Of a stretch of DNA of 54,046 nucleotides, positions 28,534 to 37,881 are shown one piece after another. The stretch is from an uncultured Bacteroidaceae bacterium (GTDB lineage Bacteria > Bacteroidota > Bacteroidia > Bacteroidales > Bacteroidaceae), in NCBI GenBank assembly GCA_905235525.1, contig CAJOLW010000032.1, positions 1 through 54,046 of the forward strand, read 5' to 3'. Position numbers and translations under genes: made by a program. The notes below the pieces were generated by a model. It was not told the DNA's origin. It saw only the letters and a program-made list of their open reading frames with translations, and did no database searches. How positions within the stretch are numbered: the stretch's first letter is position 1; each line of letters starts with the position of its first letter.

Positions 28534-29580
28534 ATGACTAAGAAAGGTATGCCCAAATGGATAGGGGGTGCATTATGCTGTATTGTGGCAGTGATAGCAG
28601 TAAGTGCATGGTGGGTTTACAACTGCGGTTTCCAACTCAAGGAAACCACTTATTTGTATATCGACACAGACGACAATGTTGACTCCATCAGCCAGAAGAT
28701 TGAATGTCAGGCGGCTCCTGAAAGCATGAGAGTGTTCCATCTGTTCGCAGGACTGTTAAACCTGAAAGACCGCATCCACACAGGACGCTATGAAGTGAGT
28801 CCACAGCACACGATGCTCAACCTTATCCGCAACATACGCAACCACAATGAAAAGCCCATCATGTTGGTGGTTCCCTCCACCCGAACGATGGATGCAATGG
28901 CAGGGAAATTGGCAAACCAACTGATGATTGACTCTATCAGCATTAAGCAATATCTAAAGGATGAGGGAAACATCAAGGCACTGGGTTACACAAAGGAGAC
29001 ACTGCCGGGTCTGTTCATTCCCAACACCTACGAGGTATATTGGGACATAAGCATTCCCAAACTGATGGAACGTATGCAGAAGGAGAATGCAGCATTCTGG
29101 AATGAGAAGCGCGTGGACAAATTGAAGGAAGTGAGCCAATATGCAGGCGAGGAGATGACGAAGGAGAAGGTCACCACGCTGGCTTCCATCGTGGACAGCG
29201 AAACCGCCAACAACGGTGAGAAACCCACCATTGCGGCTCTTTACATGAACCGAATGCGAAAATCTATGGCATTGCAAAGCGACCCAACAGTCATTTATGC
29301 TATAGGTGATTTCTCCATCCGCAGAGTGTTGCACGAACATTTGAAGGTGGAATCCCCATACAACACCTACCGCAATTTGGGGTTGCCACCAGGACCGATC
29401 CGTGTGCCAAGCATCGCCGGAATTGATGCAGTGCTCAATCATGACAAGAACAGTTATATCTACATGTGTGCCAAAGAAGACTTTTCGGGCACTCACAACT
29501 TTGCCGTCAGTTATAGGGAACATCTGGACAATGCGTCTAAATACACAAAGGCACTCAATGCGAGAGGCATTCTTCGATAA
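28534..29580 (+). CDS. mltG: Endolytic peptidoglycan transglycosylase
   Basis: MltG cuts nascent glycan chains at the membrane and so sets where they end. The 348-residue protein has one membrane helix near residues 9-28, a LysM-like part (YLYIDTDDNVDSISQKI), and the YceG catalytic domain with LASIVDSETANNGEKPTIAALYMNRM and LQSDPTVIYA, then LPPGPIRVPSIAGIDAVLN. The ASIVxxE motif has Asp221 where most family members have Glu, while Glu223 is kept. The ATG at 28534 is preferred to a TTG at 28522. Confidence 0.92.
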   Translation: MTKKGMPKWIGGALCCIVAVIAVSAWWVYNCGFQLKETTYLYIDTDDNVDSISQKIECQAAPESMRVFHLFAGLLNLKDRIHTGRYEVSPQHTMLNLIRNIRNHNEKPIMLVVPSTRTMDAMAGKLANQLMIDSISIKQYLKDEGNIKALGYTKETLPGLFIPNTYEVYWDISIPKLMERMQKENAAFWNEKRVDKLKEVSQYAGEEMTKEKVTTLASIVDSETANNGEKPTIAALYMNRMRKSMALQSDPTVIYAIGDFSIRRVLHEHLKVESPYNTYRNLGLPPGPIRVPSIAGIDAVLNHDKNSYIYMCAKEDFSGTHNFAVSYREHLDNASKYTKALNARGILR

Positions 29581-29617
29581 TTCGCATCAATCAGAGACAA
29601 AAAAACATCTTTGCGTC

Positions 29618-32197
29618 ATGAATCATATTCATCTCAAAGGCACATTATTCACTTGTTTCATAACTATCGCTCTGACAGTTTCAGCACAACGAACCGAGAC
29701 GGTGTTGCACAACGGTTGGAAATTCTCTCGTGGAGAAGGACTTGACACCATTGCCCCATCGAAGCCTGAATATAACGATAAGAAATGGCAAACAGTATCG
29801 GTGCCACACGACTGGGCAATTAGTGGTCCATTCGACAAGGACATTGACAAGCAAGTGGTTGCCATCGAACAGAATGGTGAGAGGGAAGCCACCGAAAAAA
29901 CAGGACGTTCTGGTTCTCTCCCTTGGATTGGAGAAGGTTGGTATCGAACTACGTTCACGGTGGATAAGAACTGTCAACATGCAGTCCTCAACTTCGATGG
30001 AGCAATGTCTGAACCTGTGGTATATGTGAATGGTCAGTTGGTCGGTGAATGGAAATATGGCTACACTCCTTTCAACATAGATATCACTGATGTGGTGAAT
30101 AGGGACGAGACACCCAACACGTTAGCCGTTCATTTGAAGAATGAGGAAGAAAGCAGCCGTTGGTATCCAGGTGCAGGATTATATCGTCCCGTTACTCTCA
30201 TCACGACAGGAGAGTGTCATCTGGAGGAATGGGGCATTAATGTAGAGACGAAAGAGTGGAACCAGGCTGATAACAGTGCGACAATACATCTCTCGGCAGT
30301 TATCGACGGGTATCTCAATAATGCCGTTGTACGCTTCTCCACCCAAGGGCACTCGATTTTTGTGGAACCTGTTTCACTGAGCGGAAAAAGGTACAGAATC
30401 CATCAAGAAAGGAATATGACTGAGATGAAGAACGTTTCTGCTGACACTCATGGCTATGCTTATGTCAACACAGAACTGACCATAGACGATGTTCATTGTT
30501 GGTCGCCAGAAAGCCCTCAACTCTATGAACTCACTGTCAGCATCATTGCTGACGAAGGCAAAGGAGAGGTGCTTGACGAAAAAAACGTGAAGTACGGCAT
30601 CCGCACAATAGAAGTAAATGAAGATGGCGGTTTCATGCTGAATGGAGAGTCGCGCAAGTTCAAAGGTGTTTGCCTTCACCACGACCTCGGCATGTTGGGA
30701 GTTGCTGTCAACAAGGCTGCGCTGATTCGTCAGGTGGAACTATTGAAAAGCATGGGATGTGACGCCATCCGCACAGCACACAACACCCCCAGCCAAATGC
30801 AGATGGAGGTGTATGACTCCCTCGGCATGATGGTGATGGCAGAAAGTTTCGACATGTGGAAATATCCCAAGTGCAAGAATGGTTATGCACGTTTCTATGA
30901 CAATTGGTGGAAGCGTGACCTCATCAACCTTGTCAATGCTAATAGGCTTCACCCCTCCATCGTCATGTGGTCTATCGGCAACGAGGTTCCTGAACAGGGC
31001 TCGAAGGAGGGCAACCGCATGGCACGTGAAATGCAGAACCTCATGCACAGTCTTGATTCCACCCGTCCCGTTACTTCAGGAATGGACCGCATCGATAACG
31101 CCCTTTCCTCTGGTTTTTCGCAAGTGTTAGATATCCCTGGCATCAACTATCGCACACATCGCTATCAAGCTGCTTACGAAAAACTACGTCAAGGCTATGT
31201 GCTCGGCAGTGAGACGGCATCCACCATCTCTTCACGTGGGGTGTATAAGTTCCCTGTTGGACGCTTTGACGGTAAAGTTTACAATGATGGTCAGTGCTCC
31301 AGCTACGATATGGAGGCATGCTGGTGGTCAAACATTCCCGAAGATGATTGGATTTTGCAAGATGATAAGCCATGGGTGATTGGCGAGTTCGTATGGACAG
31401 GTTTCGACTATTTGGGCGAGCCCACCCCATACGATGAATATTGGCCCAGCCGTTCCAGTTACTTTGGCATCTTCGACTTAGCGGGACTGCCCAAAGACCG
31501 ATACTACCTCTATCGTTCTCGCTGGAATGAAAAAGAAGAGACCATCCATCTGCTTCCCCATTGGACTTGGCCTGGCAGAGAGGGCGAAATCACTCCCGTC
31601 TATTGTTACACCAACTACCCCACAGCCGAACTCTTTGTCAATGGCAAATCACAAGGCAAAATTTCCAAGAGCCCGAACGTACACAATGTTTCGGGCAAAG
31701 ATGGACGCATCACCGACATCACCGACCCTGCCATCGACCGCTACCGTCTGCGCTGGAACAACATCAAGTATGAACCTGGTGAAATCAAAGTGGTAGTGTA
31801 TGACGAAAACGGCAAGGCAGTAGGTACAGAGACCGTCAAAACGGTTGGTGCTCCCGCTTCCATACAACTGACAGGAGACCTCGGTGCCGACATCAAACCC
31901 CTCAAGGCTGATGGCGAAGACATGACTTTCATTACGGTCAGTATTCTCGATAAACAAGGTAATCTTGTTCCCGATGCCGAGCATCAGCTCAACGTCAAAG
32001 TCAGTGGTGCAGCCCACTTCAAGGGCATCTGCAATGGTGATGCCACCAGCCTCGAACTCTTCACCAAGCCCACCATGAAGGCCTTCCACGGTCAACTCGT
32101 CATCGGCATCCAAAGCAACGGCAAGAAGGGCGTTGCCAATATAGAGGTGAGTGGCAAAGGGTTAAGAACAGCCACAACCACTATTCAGGCAGAATAA
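29618..32197 (+). CDS. Secreted GH2-family beta-galactosidase-like glycosidase
   Basis: The 859-residue protein has a signal peptide cleaved after about TVSAQ. In order it holds a sugar-binding jelly roll, an Ig-like domain, the GH2 barrel from about residue 330, and C-terminal Ig-like domains (DUF4982 and GH2-C5-like). The acid/base is Glu456 in SIGNEVPEQG and the probable nucleophile Glu532 in GSETAS; their spacing of 76 equals that of LacZ (461/537). Substrate could be a beta-galactoside or beta-glucuronide; sequence alone does not settle it. No SusC/D genes lie beside it. A TCTTTGCG motif lies only 3 nt before the ATG, so the transcript start is unclear. Confidence 0.88.
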   Translation: MNHIHLKGTLFTCFITIALTVSAQRTETVLHNGWKFSRGEGLDTIAPSKPEYNDKKWQTVSVPHDWAISGPFDKDIDKQVVAIEQNGEREATEKTGRSGSLPWIGEGWYRTTFTVDKNCQHAVLNFDGAMSEPVVYVNGQLVGEWKYGYTPFNIDITDVVNRDETPNTLAVHLKNEEESSRWYPGAGLYRPVTLITTGECHLEEWGINVETKEWNQADNSATIHLSAVIDGYLNNAVVRFSTQGHSIFVEPVSLSGKRYRIHQERNMTEMKNVSADTHGYAYVNTELTIDDVHCWSPESPQLYELTVSIIADEGKGEVLDEKNVKYGIRTIEVNEDGGFMLNGESRKFKGVCLHHDLGMLGVAVNKAALIRQVELLKSMGCDAIRTAHNTPSQMQMEVYDSLGMMVMAESFDMWKYPKCKNGYARFYDNWWKRDLINLVNANRLHPSIVMWSIGNEVPEQGSKEGNRMAREMQNLMHSLDSTRPVTSGMDRIDNALSSGFSQVLDIPGINYRTHRYQAAYEKLRQGYVLGSETASTISSRGVYKFPVGRFDGKVYNDGQCSSYDMEACWWSNIPEDDWILQDDKPWVIGEFVWTGFDYLGEPTPYDEYWPSRSSYFGIFDLAGLPKDRYYLYRSRWNEKEETIHLLPHWTWPGREGEITPVYCYTNYPTAELFVNGKSQGKISKSPNVHNVSGKDGRITDITDPAIDRYRLRWNNIKYEPGEIKVVVYDENGKAVGTETVKTVGAPASIQLTGDLGADIKPLKADGEDMTFITVSILDKQGNLVPDAEHQLNVKVSGAAHFKGICNGDATSLELFTKPTMKAFHGQLVIGIQSNGKKGVANIEVSGKGLRTATTTIQAE

Positions 32198-32221
32198 GTT
32201 TCACTCATAAACGAAGATATT

Positions 32222-34210
32222 ATGAATTACGGTTTTGTAAAAGTCGCATCTGCCATTCCATCGTTGAAGGTTGCAGATTGCTCGTACAACATCCAACAGA
32301 TTGAGAGTCTCATCATTCAGGCTGAGGGAAAAGGTGTTGAAATCATCGCATTTCCAGAACTGTGCATCAGCGGATACACTTGTCAAGACCTTTTTGGACA
32401 GCAGTTGCTCCTCGAGAAATGCGAGGAGAGCCTCTTCAAGTTGCTCGACTTCACACGTTCGCTACAAATTATCGCCATCGTTGGTATGCCCGTCATGGTG
32501 AGTGGACTGCTCACAAACTGTGCAGTGGTTGTACAGGGTGGCAAAATACTCGGTGTGGTGCCCAAAACCTTCCTACCCAACTACAATGAATTCTACGAAC
32601 AGCGGTGGTTTGCCCCATCAACTGCTGCCGGTGCCAGACAGGTTCATATCTGTGCACAAACAGTCCCCTATGGTTGTAATCTGCTTTTCCATACTCAAAA
32701 GACCTGCTTTGCCATCGAAATATGCGAAGACCTTTGGGCACCTATACCTCCAAGCAGCAAATTAGCATTAAAGGGAGCAGAAATCATTTTTAACCTGAGT
32801 GCTTCTAACGAACTCATTGGCAAGCATCAGTATCTGCTGTCGCTCATCAGCCAGCAGAGTGCACGTTGCGTTGCAGGCTACGTTTACAGTTCCTGCGGCT
32901 TTGGTGAGAGCACTCAAGATGTGGTTTTCGGTGGTAATGCACTCATCTACGAAAACGGTGCACTCATTGCACGCAGCAATCGTTTCAGTCTTGAAGAACA
33001 AATGGTCATTTCGGAAATAGATACCGAACGGCTGCTCACCGAACGCCGCCATAACACCACTTTCGGCGAGAATGTTCGCCTCTGTTCCCAACTCGCAACA
33101 GCAAACTCACAACTCACCACGGTTGACATACAATGCCAGACAGTGAACCCCGCATACGACTTCGAGTTGACCCGCTGGATCAATCCGCATCCTTTCGTTC
33201 CTGGCGGCGATGCCCTCAACGAACGTTGTGAAGAAATTTTCTCCATCCAAACATCAGCCCTCGCCAAACGCATCATCCACACTGGTGCCCGCAGCATTGT
33301 GCTCGGCATTAGCGGTGGACTTGACTCCACCCTCGCCCTTCTCGTCTGTGTCAAGACCATGGACCTACTCCAGCGTCCACGCAAGGAAGTCATAGGCATC
33401 ACCATGCCAGGCTTTGGCACTACAGACCGCACCTACCACAATGCCATGGCACTAATGAAATCGCTTGACATTACCATTAAGGAAATCAGTATAAAGGAAG
33501 CCTGCATCCGCCACTTCCTTGACATTGGTCACGACCTCAACAATCACGATGTCACCTACGAGAACAGCCAGGCACGTGAACGCACCCAAATCCTCATGGA
33601 CGTAGCGAACCAATGCAACGGATTCGTTGTCGGCACTGGCGACCTCAGCGAACTTGCTCTCGGATGGTGTACCTACAACGCTGACCACATGTCCATGTAT
33701 GGTGTCAACACTTCTATCCCCAAGACTCTCGTCAAGTATCTTGTCAAATGGGTGGCACTCACCAATATGGACGAAGCATCAAAAGCAACACTACTTGACA
33801 TTATTGAGACACCCATTTCGCCAGAACTCATTCCTGCCAACGCTGACGGCACCATCCAACAGAAGACCGAGGATCTCGTGGGACCTTACGAACTCCACGA
33901 CTTCTTCCTTTACCATTTCCTTCGTCTCGGGTTCCGTCCCGCCAAGATTCTCTATCTGGCAGAGCAGGCCTTCATTAAGCAAACCTACGCCGAAGACACA
34001 GAACTTGGCATGGAAGTCGGCTCGTATGATGAAGAGACCATCAAGAAATGGCTCAAGACCTTCTGTCGCAGATTCTTTAGCCAGCAATTCAAACGCAGTT
34101 GTCTGCCTGATGGTCCCAAGGTTGGTTCTGTCAGTCTTTCACCCCGTGGCGACTGGCGCATGCCGAGCGATGCCAGCAGCAGTGACTGGCTTGCCGACCT
34201 TGAAAATTAA
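32222..34210 (+). CDS. nadE: Glutamine-dependent NAD+ synthetase
   Basis: NadE amidates nicotinic acid adenine dinucleotide, the last step to NAD+, taking ammonia from glutamine. The 662-residue chain has an N-terminal nitrilase domain with triad Glu46, Lys115, Cys168 and a C-terminal synthetase with the PP-loop SGGLDS at 364-369, the normal two-domain form. The linker between them holds residues 290-298 (QLATANSQL), encoded by 7-nt tandem units at 33090-33117 that appear inserted. It starts 24 nt after the glycosidase. Confidence 0.95.
   Translation: MNYGFVKVASAIPSLKVADCSYNIQQIESLIIQAEGKGVEIIAFPELCISGYTCQDLFGQQLLLEKCEESLFKLLDFTRSLQIIAIVGMPVMVSGLLTNCAVVVQGGKILGVVPKTFLPNYNEFYEQRWFAPSTAAGARQVHICAQTVPYGCNLLFHTQKTCFAIEICEDLWAPIPPSSKLALKGAEIIFNLSASNELIGKHQYLLSLISQQSARCVAGYVYSSCGFGESTQDVVFGGNALIYENGALIARSNRFSLEEQMVISEIDTERLLTERRHNTTFGENVRLCSQLATANSQLTTVDIQCQTVNPAYDFELTRWINPHPFVPGGDALNERCEEIFSIQTSALAKRIIHTGARSIVLGISGGLDSTLALLVCVKTMDLLQRPRKEVIGITMPGFGTTDRTYHNAMALMKSLDITIKEISIKEACIRHFLDIGHDLNNHDVTYENSQARERTQILMDVANQCNGFVVGTGDLSELALGWCTYNADHMSMYGVNTSIPKTLVKYLVKWVALTNMDEASKATLLDIIETPISPELIPANADGTIQQKTEDLVGPYELHDFFLYHFLRLGFRPAKILYLAEQAFIKQTYAEDTELGMEVGSYDEETIKKWLKTFCRRFFSQQFKRSCLPDGPKVGSVSLSPRGDWRMPSDASSSDWLADLEN
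33090..33117. repeat. 7-nt tandem repeat inside nadE
   Basis: Four 7-nt units (AACTCGC, AACAGCA, AACTCAC, AACTCAC) lie in frame in the linker between the nitrilase and synthetase domains and encode QLATANSQL. The peptide is close to QLSTANCHL encoded by the repeat in the murU-like gene. Confidence 0.75.
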
Positions 34211-34238
34211 TGGTAAATGATTAAATGGTAAATATAAG

Positions 34239-35972
34239 ATGCCAACAGTTGACGACAAGAAAGTGATATTCTCGATGGTCGGAGTGAGCAAGACCATCCA
34301 GCAGAACCAGAAGCAAGTGCTCAAGAACATTTACCTCTCCTTCTTCTATGGAGCCAAAATCGGCATCATAGGTCTGAACGGTGCAGGTAAATCCACCTTG
34401 ATGAAGATTATTGCCGGCATTGACCAGCAATATCAAGGTCAAGTGGTTTGGAGTCCTGGTTACACCGTCGGCTACCTGCCGCAGGAGCCCCAACTCAACG
34501 AAGAAAAAACTGTGAAGGAGAACGTAATGGAAGGAGTGCAGCATGTGTATGATGCTCTGGTCGAATATGACAGAATCAATGCGGACTTCGGTTTACCCGA
34601 AGTCTATGAAGACCCCGACAAGATGGAGAAACTCATGACCCGTCAGGCCGAACTGCAGGACATCATCGATGTCACCGACGCATGGAACATGGACTCCAAA
34701 CTCGAACGTGCAATGGATGCCCTCCGCTGTCCTCCTGCCGACTGGAGTGTAAAGAACCTCTCCGGGGGTGAACGTCGTCGTGTCGCCCTCTGCCGTCTTC
34801 TTCTTCAGAAGCCTGATGTACTCTTGCTCGACGAACCTACCAACCACCTTGATGCCGAGAGCATTGATTGGTTGGAACAGCACCTTCAGCAATATGAAGG
34901 AACCGTGATTGCAGTCACTCATGACCGCTACTTCCTTGATGATGTATCGGAATGGATTCTCGAACTCGACCGTGGCGAAGGCATCCCATGGAAAGGAAAC
35001 TACTCCTCATGGCTGGAACAGAAGAGCAAACGCATGGAACAGGAGGAGAAGACAGCCTCCAAACGCAGAAAGACCCTCGAACGAGAGTTGGAATGGGTGC
35101 GCATGGCTCCCAAAGCACGTCAAGCCAAAGGTAAGGCACGTTTGAACTCCTACGACAAGATGCTGAACGAGGAGCAGAAACAGAAAGAAGAGAAGTTGGA
35201 AATATTCATCCCCAATGGGCCCCGACTTGGCAACAAGGTGATTGAGGCTCAGCATGTGGCAAAAGCCTACGGCGAGAAGACGTTATTCACCGACCTCAAC
35301 TTCAACCTACCCCCAAATGGTATCGTTGGAGTGATTGGTCCTAACGGAGCGGGCAAGACCACCCTTTTCCGCCTCATCATGGGCATGGAGAAGGCTGACA
35401 GCGGCACCTTCGAGGTGGGTGAAACCGTGAAACTCTCCTATGTGGATCAGCAACACAAAGACATTGACCCAGAAAAGACCGTCTTTCAAGTGGTGAGCGG
35501 CGGTAATGAGACCATCCGCATGGGTGGCAGAGACATCAATGTGCGTGCCTATCTCTCACGTTTCAACTTCAGCGGAGCCGACCAAGAGAAGAAGTGCGGT
35601 GTACTTTCTGGCGGTGAACGCAATCGCCTGCACCTCGCCATCGCTTTGAAACAGGAAGGTAACGTGCTTCTGCTCGACGAGCCGACCAACGACATCGACG
35701 TGAACACGCTCCGTGCCCTTGAAGAAGGTCTTGAAGCCTTTGCTGGATGTGCGGTTATCATTAGCCACGACCGCTGGTTCCTCGACCGTATCTGCACCCA
35801 CATCCTTGCTTTTGAAGACAACGGACAACAGACAACGGACAACGGACAGGAGGCTGGCCGCAACATTTTCTATTTCGAAGGTTCCTACACTGACTACGAA
35901 GCCAACAAAGCCAAGCGGCTCGGCCTGGAAGAGCCCAAACGTATCCGTTATAGGAAATTGCTGGACGAATAG
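34239..35972 (+). CDS. ettA: ABC-F protein, energy-dependent translational throttle
   Basis: EttA binds the ribosomal E site and gates the first elongation step by ATP/ADP level. The 577-residue protein has two ABC domains without membrane segments: Walker A GLNGAGKST and GPNGAGKTT, two signatures LSGGERRR and LSGGERNR, and Walker B ending LLLDEPTNHLD and LLLDEPTNDID. The linker (about residues 245-320) is the ribosome-contacting arm. Residues 527-537 (DNGQQTTDNGQ) come from 7-nt tandem units inserted near the C-terminus between AFE and YFEG, which are normally close together. Preceded 28 nt upstream by nadE. Confidence 0.92.
   Translation: MPTVDDKKVIFSMVGVSKTIQQNQKQVLKNIYLSFFYGAKIGIIGLNGAGKSTLMKIIAGIDQQYQGQVVWSPGYTVGYLPQEPQLNEEKTVKENVMEGVQHVYDALVEYDRINADFGLPEVYEDPDKMEKLMTRQAELQDIIDVTDAWNMDSKLERAMDALRCPPADWSVKNLSGGERRRVALCRLLLQKPDVLLLDEPTNHLDAESIDWLEQHLQQYEGTVIAVTHDRYFLDDVSEWILELDRGEGIPWKGNYSSWLEQKSKRMEQEEKTASKRRKTLERELEWVRMAPKARQAKGKARLNSYDKMLNEEQKQKEEKLEIFIPNGPRLGNKVIEAQHVAKAYGEKTLFTDLNFNLPPNGIVGVIGPNGAGKTTLFRLIMGMEKADSGTFEVGETVKLSYVDQQHKDIDPEKTVFQVVSGGNETIRMGGRDINVRAYLSRFNFSGADQEKKCGVLSGGERNRLHLAIALKQEGNVLLLDEPTNDIDVNTLRALEEGLEAFAGCAVIISHDRWFLDRICTHILAFEDNGQQTTDNGQEAGRNIFYFEGSYTDYEANKAKRLGLEEPKRIRYRKLLDE
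35817..35851. repeat. 7-nt tandem repeat inside ettA
   Basis: Five 7-nt units (GACAACG, GACAACA, GACAACG, GACAACG, GACAGGA) lie in frame and encode residues 527-537, a Gln/Asp/Asn/Thr stretch absent from usual EttA sequences. Confidence 0.8.
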
Positions 35973-35985
35973 GGAACTGACATAC

Positions 35986-36068
35986 GTACCTCTTGGTACA
36001 AATAAATGTACCCCTCGGGTACAAACAGGCGTAGCCCTCGGGTACGGCATTCCGTACCCGAGGGCTAC
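35986..36068. repeat. Array of GTAC-type palindromes with 22-23 nt spacing
   Basis: Palindromic units GTACCTCTTGGTAC (35986-35999) and GTACCCCTCGGGTAC (36008-36022) are followed by a longer hairpin starting at 36031. The unit starts are 22 and 23 nt apart, and the units differ in sequence while keeping their pairing. It lies between the convergent ettA and kdsD genes. Confidence 0.75.
36031..36068. terminator. Strong hairpin between ettA and kdsD
   Basis: GTAGCCCTCGGGTACGG (36031-36047) pairs perfectly over 17 bp with 36052-36068 around a 4-nt loop, followed by ATTTTTATA. It sits between two convergent stops and would stop transcription of ettA. It is also the third unit of the palindrome array. 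Confidence 0.75.
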
Positions 36069-36093
36069 ATTTTTATAAGGAGTCATCAAAAAA

Positions 36094-37059
36094 TCAGTTC
36101 ATGATAGCAAAGTAATCCACGATACCAACGAGTTTGCCATGGTCTGTGACGAGAAGGGCATGAATCTTGTGGTTGCGGAACATCTGCTGGATGGTGGTCA
36201 GTTTGGTTTCAGGCGAGATGGTCTTTGGAGTGCGGGTCATGGCTTCGCTGACAGGCAGATTGATGAAGTTCTCTCGTGCCCCTTCCACTGCACGACGGAT
36301 ATCACCGTCGGTAATGATGCCAAGAATCTCGTCACCATCCATCACAACACCCAATCCAAGTTTACCGCTACTAATGATGATAAGGGCATCAGAGAGGCGC
36401 ATGGTGGGCGGCACAATCGGAAAGTTTTCCGTGTACATCACATCCTTCACCTTGACAAGGAGTTTACGCCCGAGTGAGCCACCTGGATGGAACTGAGCAA
36501 AATCCTTTGCCTTAAATTTACGCACCTCCATCAACGCACATGCGAGTGCATCACCCATTGCCATGGCGGCAGTAGTGCTGGAAGTCGGAGCAAGGTTTAG
36601 AGGACATGCTTCACGCTCCACACTGCACAGAATGTGATAGGTTGAATGCTGTGCCAACAAAGAATCTGTTTCGCCTGTCATTGACACGATGGGAATGTGG
36701 CGGTCTTCGAGCGAGGCTATGATGCGCAACAACTCATCGGTATTGCCTGAGTTACTGATCATGAAAAGTACATCGTCATTCATAATCATGCCGAGGTCAC
36801 CATGCAGAGCGTCAAGGGCATTGAGATAGATGGCTGGCGTACCCGTAGAAGCAAGGGTAGCAGCAATCTTGGCACCCACATGTCCAGATTTACCCACTCC
36901 TGTCACGACCACATGTCCCGTGCAGTGATGAATGAGGTCAACCACCTGTTCGAAGTTGTTGTCTAATTGTGGAATGAGGTCAAGCAAGGCTTGTGCCTCA
37001 TCGCGCAAACAACGTTCTGCATATATTTTCGAATTCATAGATTCATCTGTTAGTATCAT
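36094..37059 (-). CDS. kdsD: D-arabinose-5-phosphate isomerase
   Basis: KdsD turns ribulose-5-phosphate into arabinose-5-phosphate, the first step to Kdo. The 321-residue protein has a SIS domain (VVVTGVGKSGHVGAKIAATLASTGTPA, residues about 49-75, and HGDLGMI) and two C-terminal CBS domains, the standard KpsF/GutQ architecture. It follows kdsA by 18 nt, so the two steps of the pathway are made together. An in-frame ATG at 37038 is an alternative start that would shorten it by seven residues. Confidence 0.93.
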   Translation of the reverse strand: MILTDESMNSKIYAERCLRDEAQALLDLIPQLDNNFEQVVDLIHHCTGHVVVTGVGKSGHVGAKIAATLASTGTPAIYLNALDALHGDLGMIMNDDVLFMISNSGNTDELLRIIASLEDRHIPIVSMTGETDSLLAQHSTYHILCSVEREACPLNLAPTSSTTAAMAMGDALACALMEVRKFKAKDFAQFHPGGSLGRKLLVKVKDVMYTENFPIVPPTMRLSDALIIISSGKLGLGVVMDGDEILGIITDGDIRRAVEGARENFINLPVSEAMTRTPKTISPETKLTTIQQMFRNHKIHALLVTDHGKLVGIVDYFAIMN

Positions 37060-37077
37060 TAGTTTTGGGGGAAAGTC

Positions 37078-37833
37078 CTAATCCAGAATACTTGCTATCA
37101 CACGATCAAGGTCGTTCAAATAGAGCATGTTAGGACCATCAGAGAGAGCATTGTCTGGATCGGGATGCACCTCGAAGAAGTATCCGTTGGCGCCGAAGGC
37201 TTTGGCGGCAAGTGCCATGGCTGGCACGAACTCGCGATTACCTCCTGTTTTACCTCCTGCTGATCCTGGCCGTTGCACGGAATGGGTACAGTCCATAATG
37301 ACTGTATTAGTAAAGCGGTGCATGTCTGCAATGTTGCGGAAATCAACAGCAAGGTTATTATAACCATAAATATTACCACGTTCGGTCAACCACACGTTGT
37401 CATTGCCGCTTTCACGCACTTTCTGCACAGGAAACTCCATATCCATGCCAGAAAGAAACTGTGCCTTTTTGATATTGACGATGCGACCCGTACGTGCCGC
37501 TGCTACAAGGAGATCTGTTTGTCTGCAAAGAAATGCTGGTATTTGCAACACATCCACCACTTCGCCAACAGGTTGTGCCTGATAACTCTCGTGGATGTCG
37601 GTAAGAATGCGGAGTCCGTATTTCTCCTTAATATCGGCAAGCATCTGTATGCCTTTCCCAAGCCCTGGACCACGATAAGAATGAATGGAAGTACGGTTTG
37701 CCTTGTCAAAGGAAGATTTGAAAATGATGTCAAGGTCGTACTTTTCGTTAAGTCGCACCAATTCCTGAGCGACCTCTTCGAGACATTCCATCGATTCAAT
37801 GACGCATGGACCTGCTATAATGGTGGGAGTCAT
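37078..37833 (-). CDS. kdsA: 3-deoxy-8-phosphooctulonate synthase
   Basis: KdsA condenses arabinose-5-phosphate with phosphoenolpyruvate to Kdo-8-phosphate. The 251-residue barrel shows IAGPCVIES at residues 5-13, FKSSFDKANRTS near 38, LTDIHE near 75 and DCTHSVQRPG near 172, all family hallmarks. The motif near residue 11 (CVIES) with DxANRTS fits a Kdo rather than DAHP synthase. It is directly followed by kdsD. Confidence 0.96.
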   Translation of the reverse strand: MTPTIIAGPCVIESMECLEEVAQELVRLNEKYDLDIIFKSSFDKANRTSIHSYRGPGLGKGIQMLADIKEKYGLRILTDIHESYQAQPVGEVVDVLQIPAFLCRQTDLLVAAARTGRIVNIKKAQFLSGMDMEFPVQKVRESGNDNVWLTERGNIYGYNNLAVDFRNIADMHRFTNTVIMDCTHSVQRPGSAGGKTGGNREFVPAMALAAKAFGANGYFFEVHPDPDNALSDGPNMLYLNDLDRVIASILD

Positions 37834-37842
37834 GTTAATCGA

Positions 37843-37870
37843 GAATTGATAATTAAGAGTTGATAATTAG
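37843..37870. repeat. 7-nt tandem repeat between ssb and kdsA
   Basis: Units GAATTGA, TAATTAA, GAGTTGA, TAATTAG run between the ssb stop (37882) and the kdsA start (37833). They are of the same 7-nt family as the copies at 17261 and 46689. Confidence 0.7.
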
Positions 37871-37881
37871 AAGGAAGAGTA

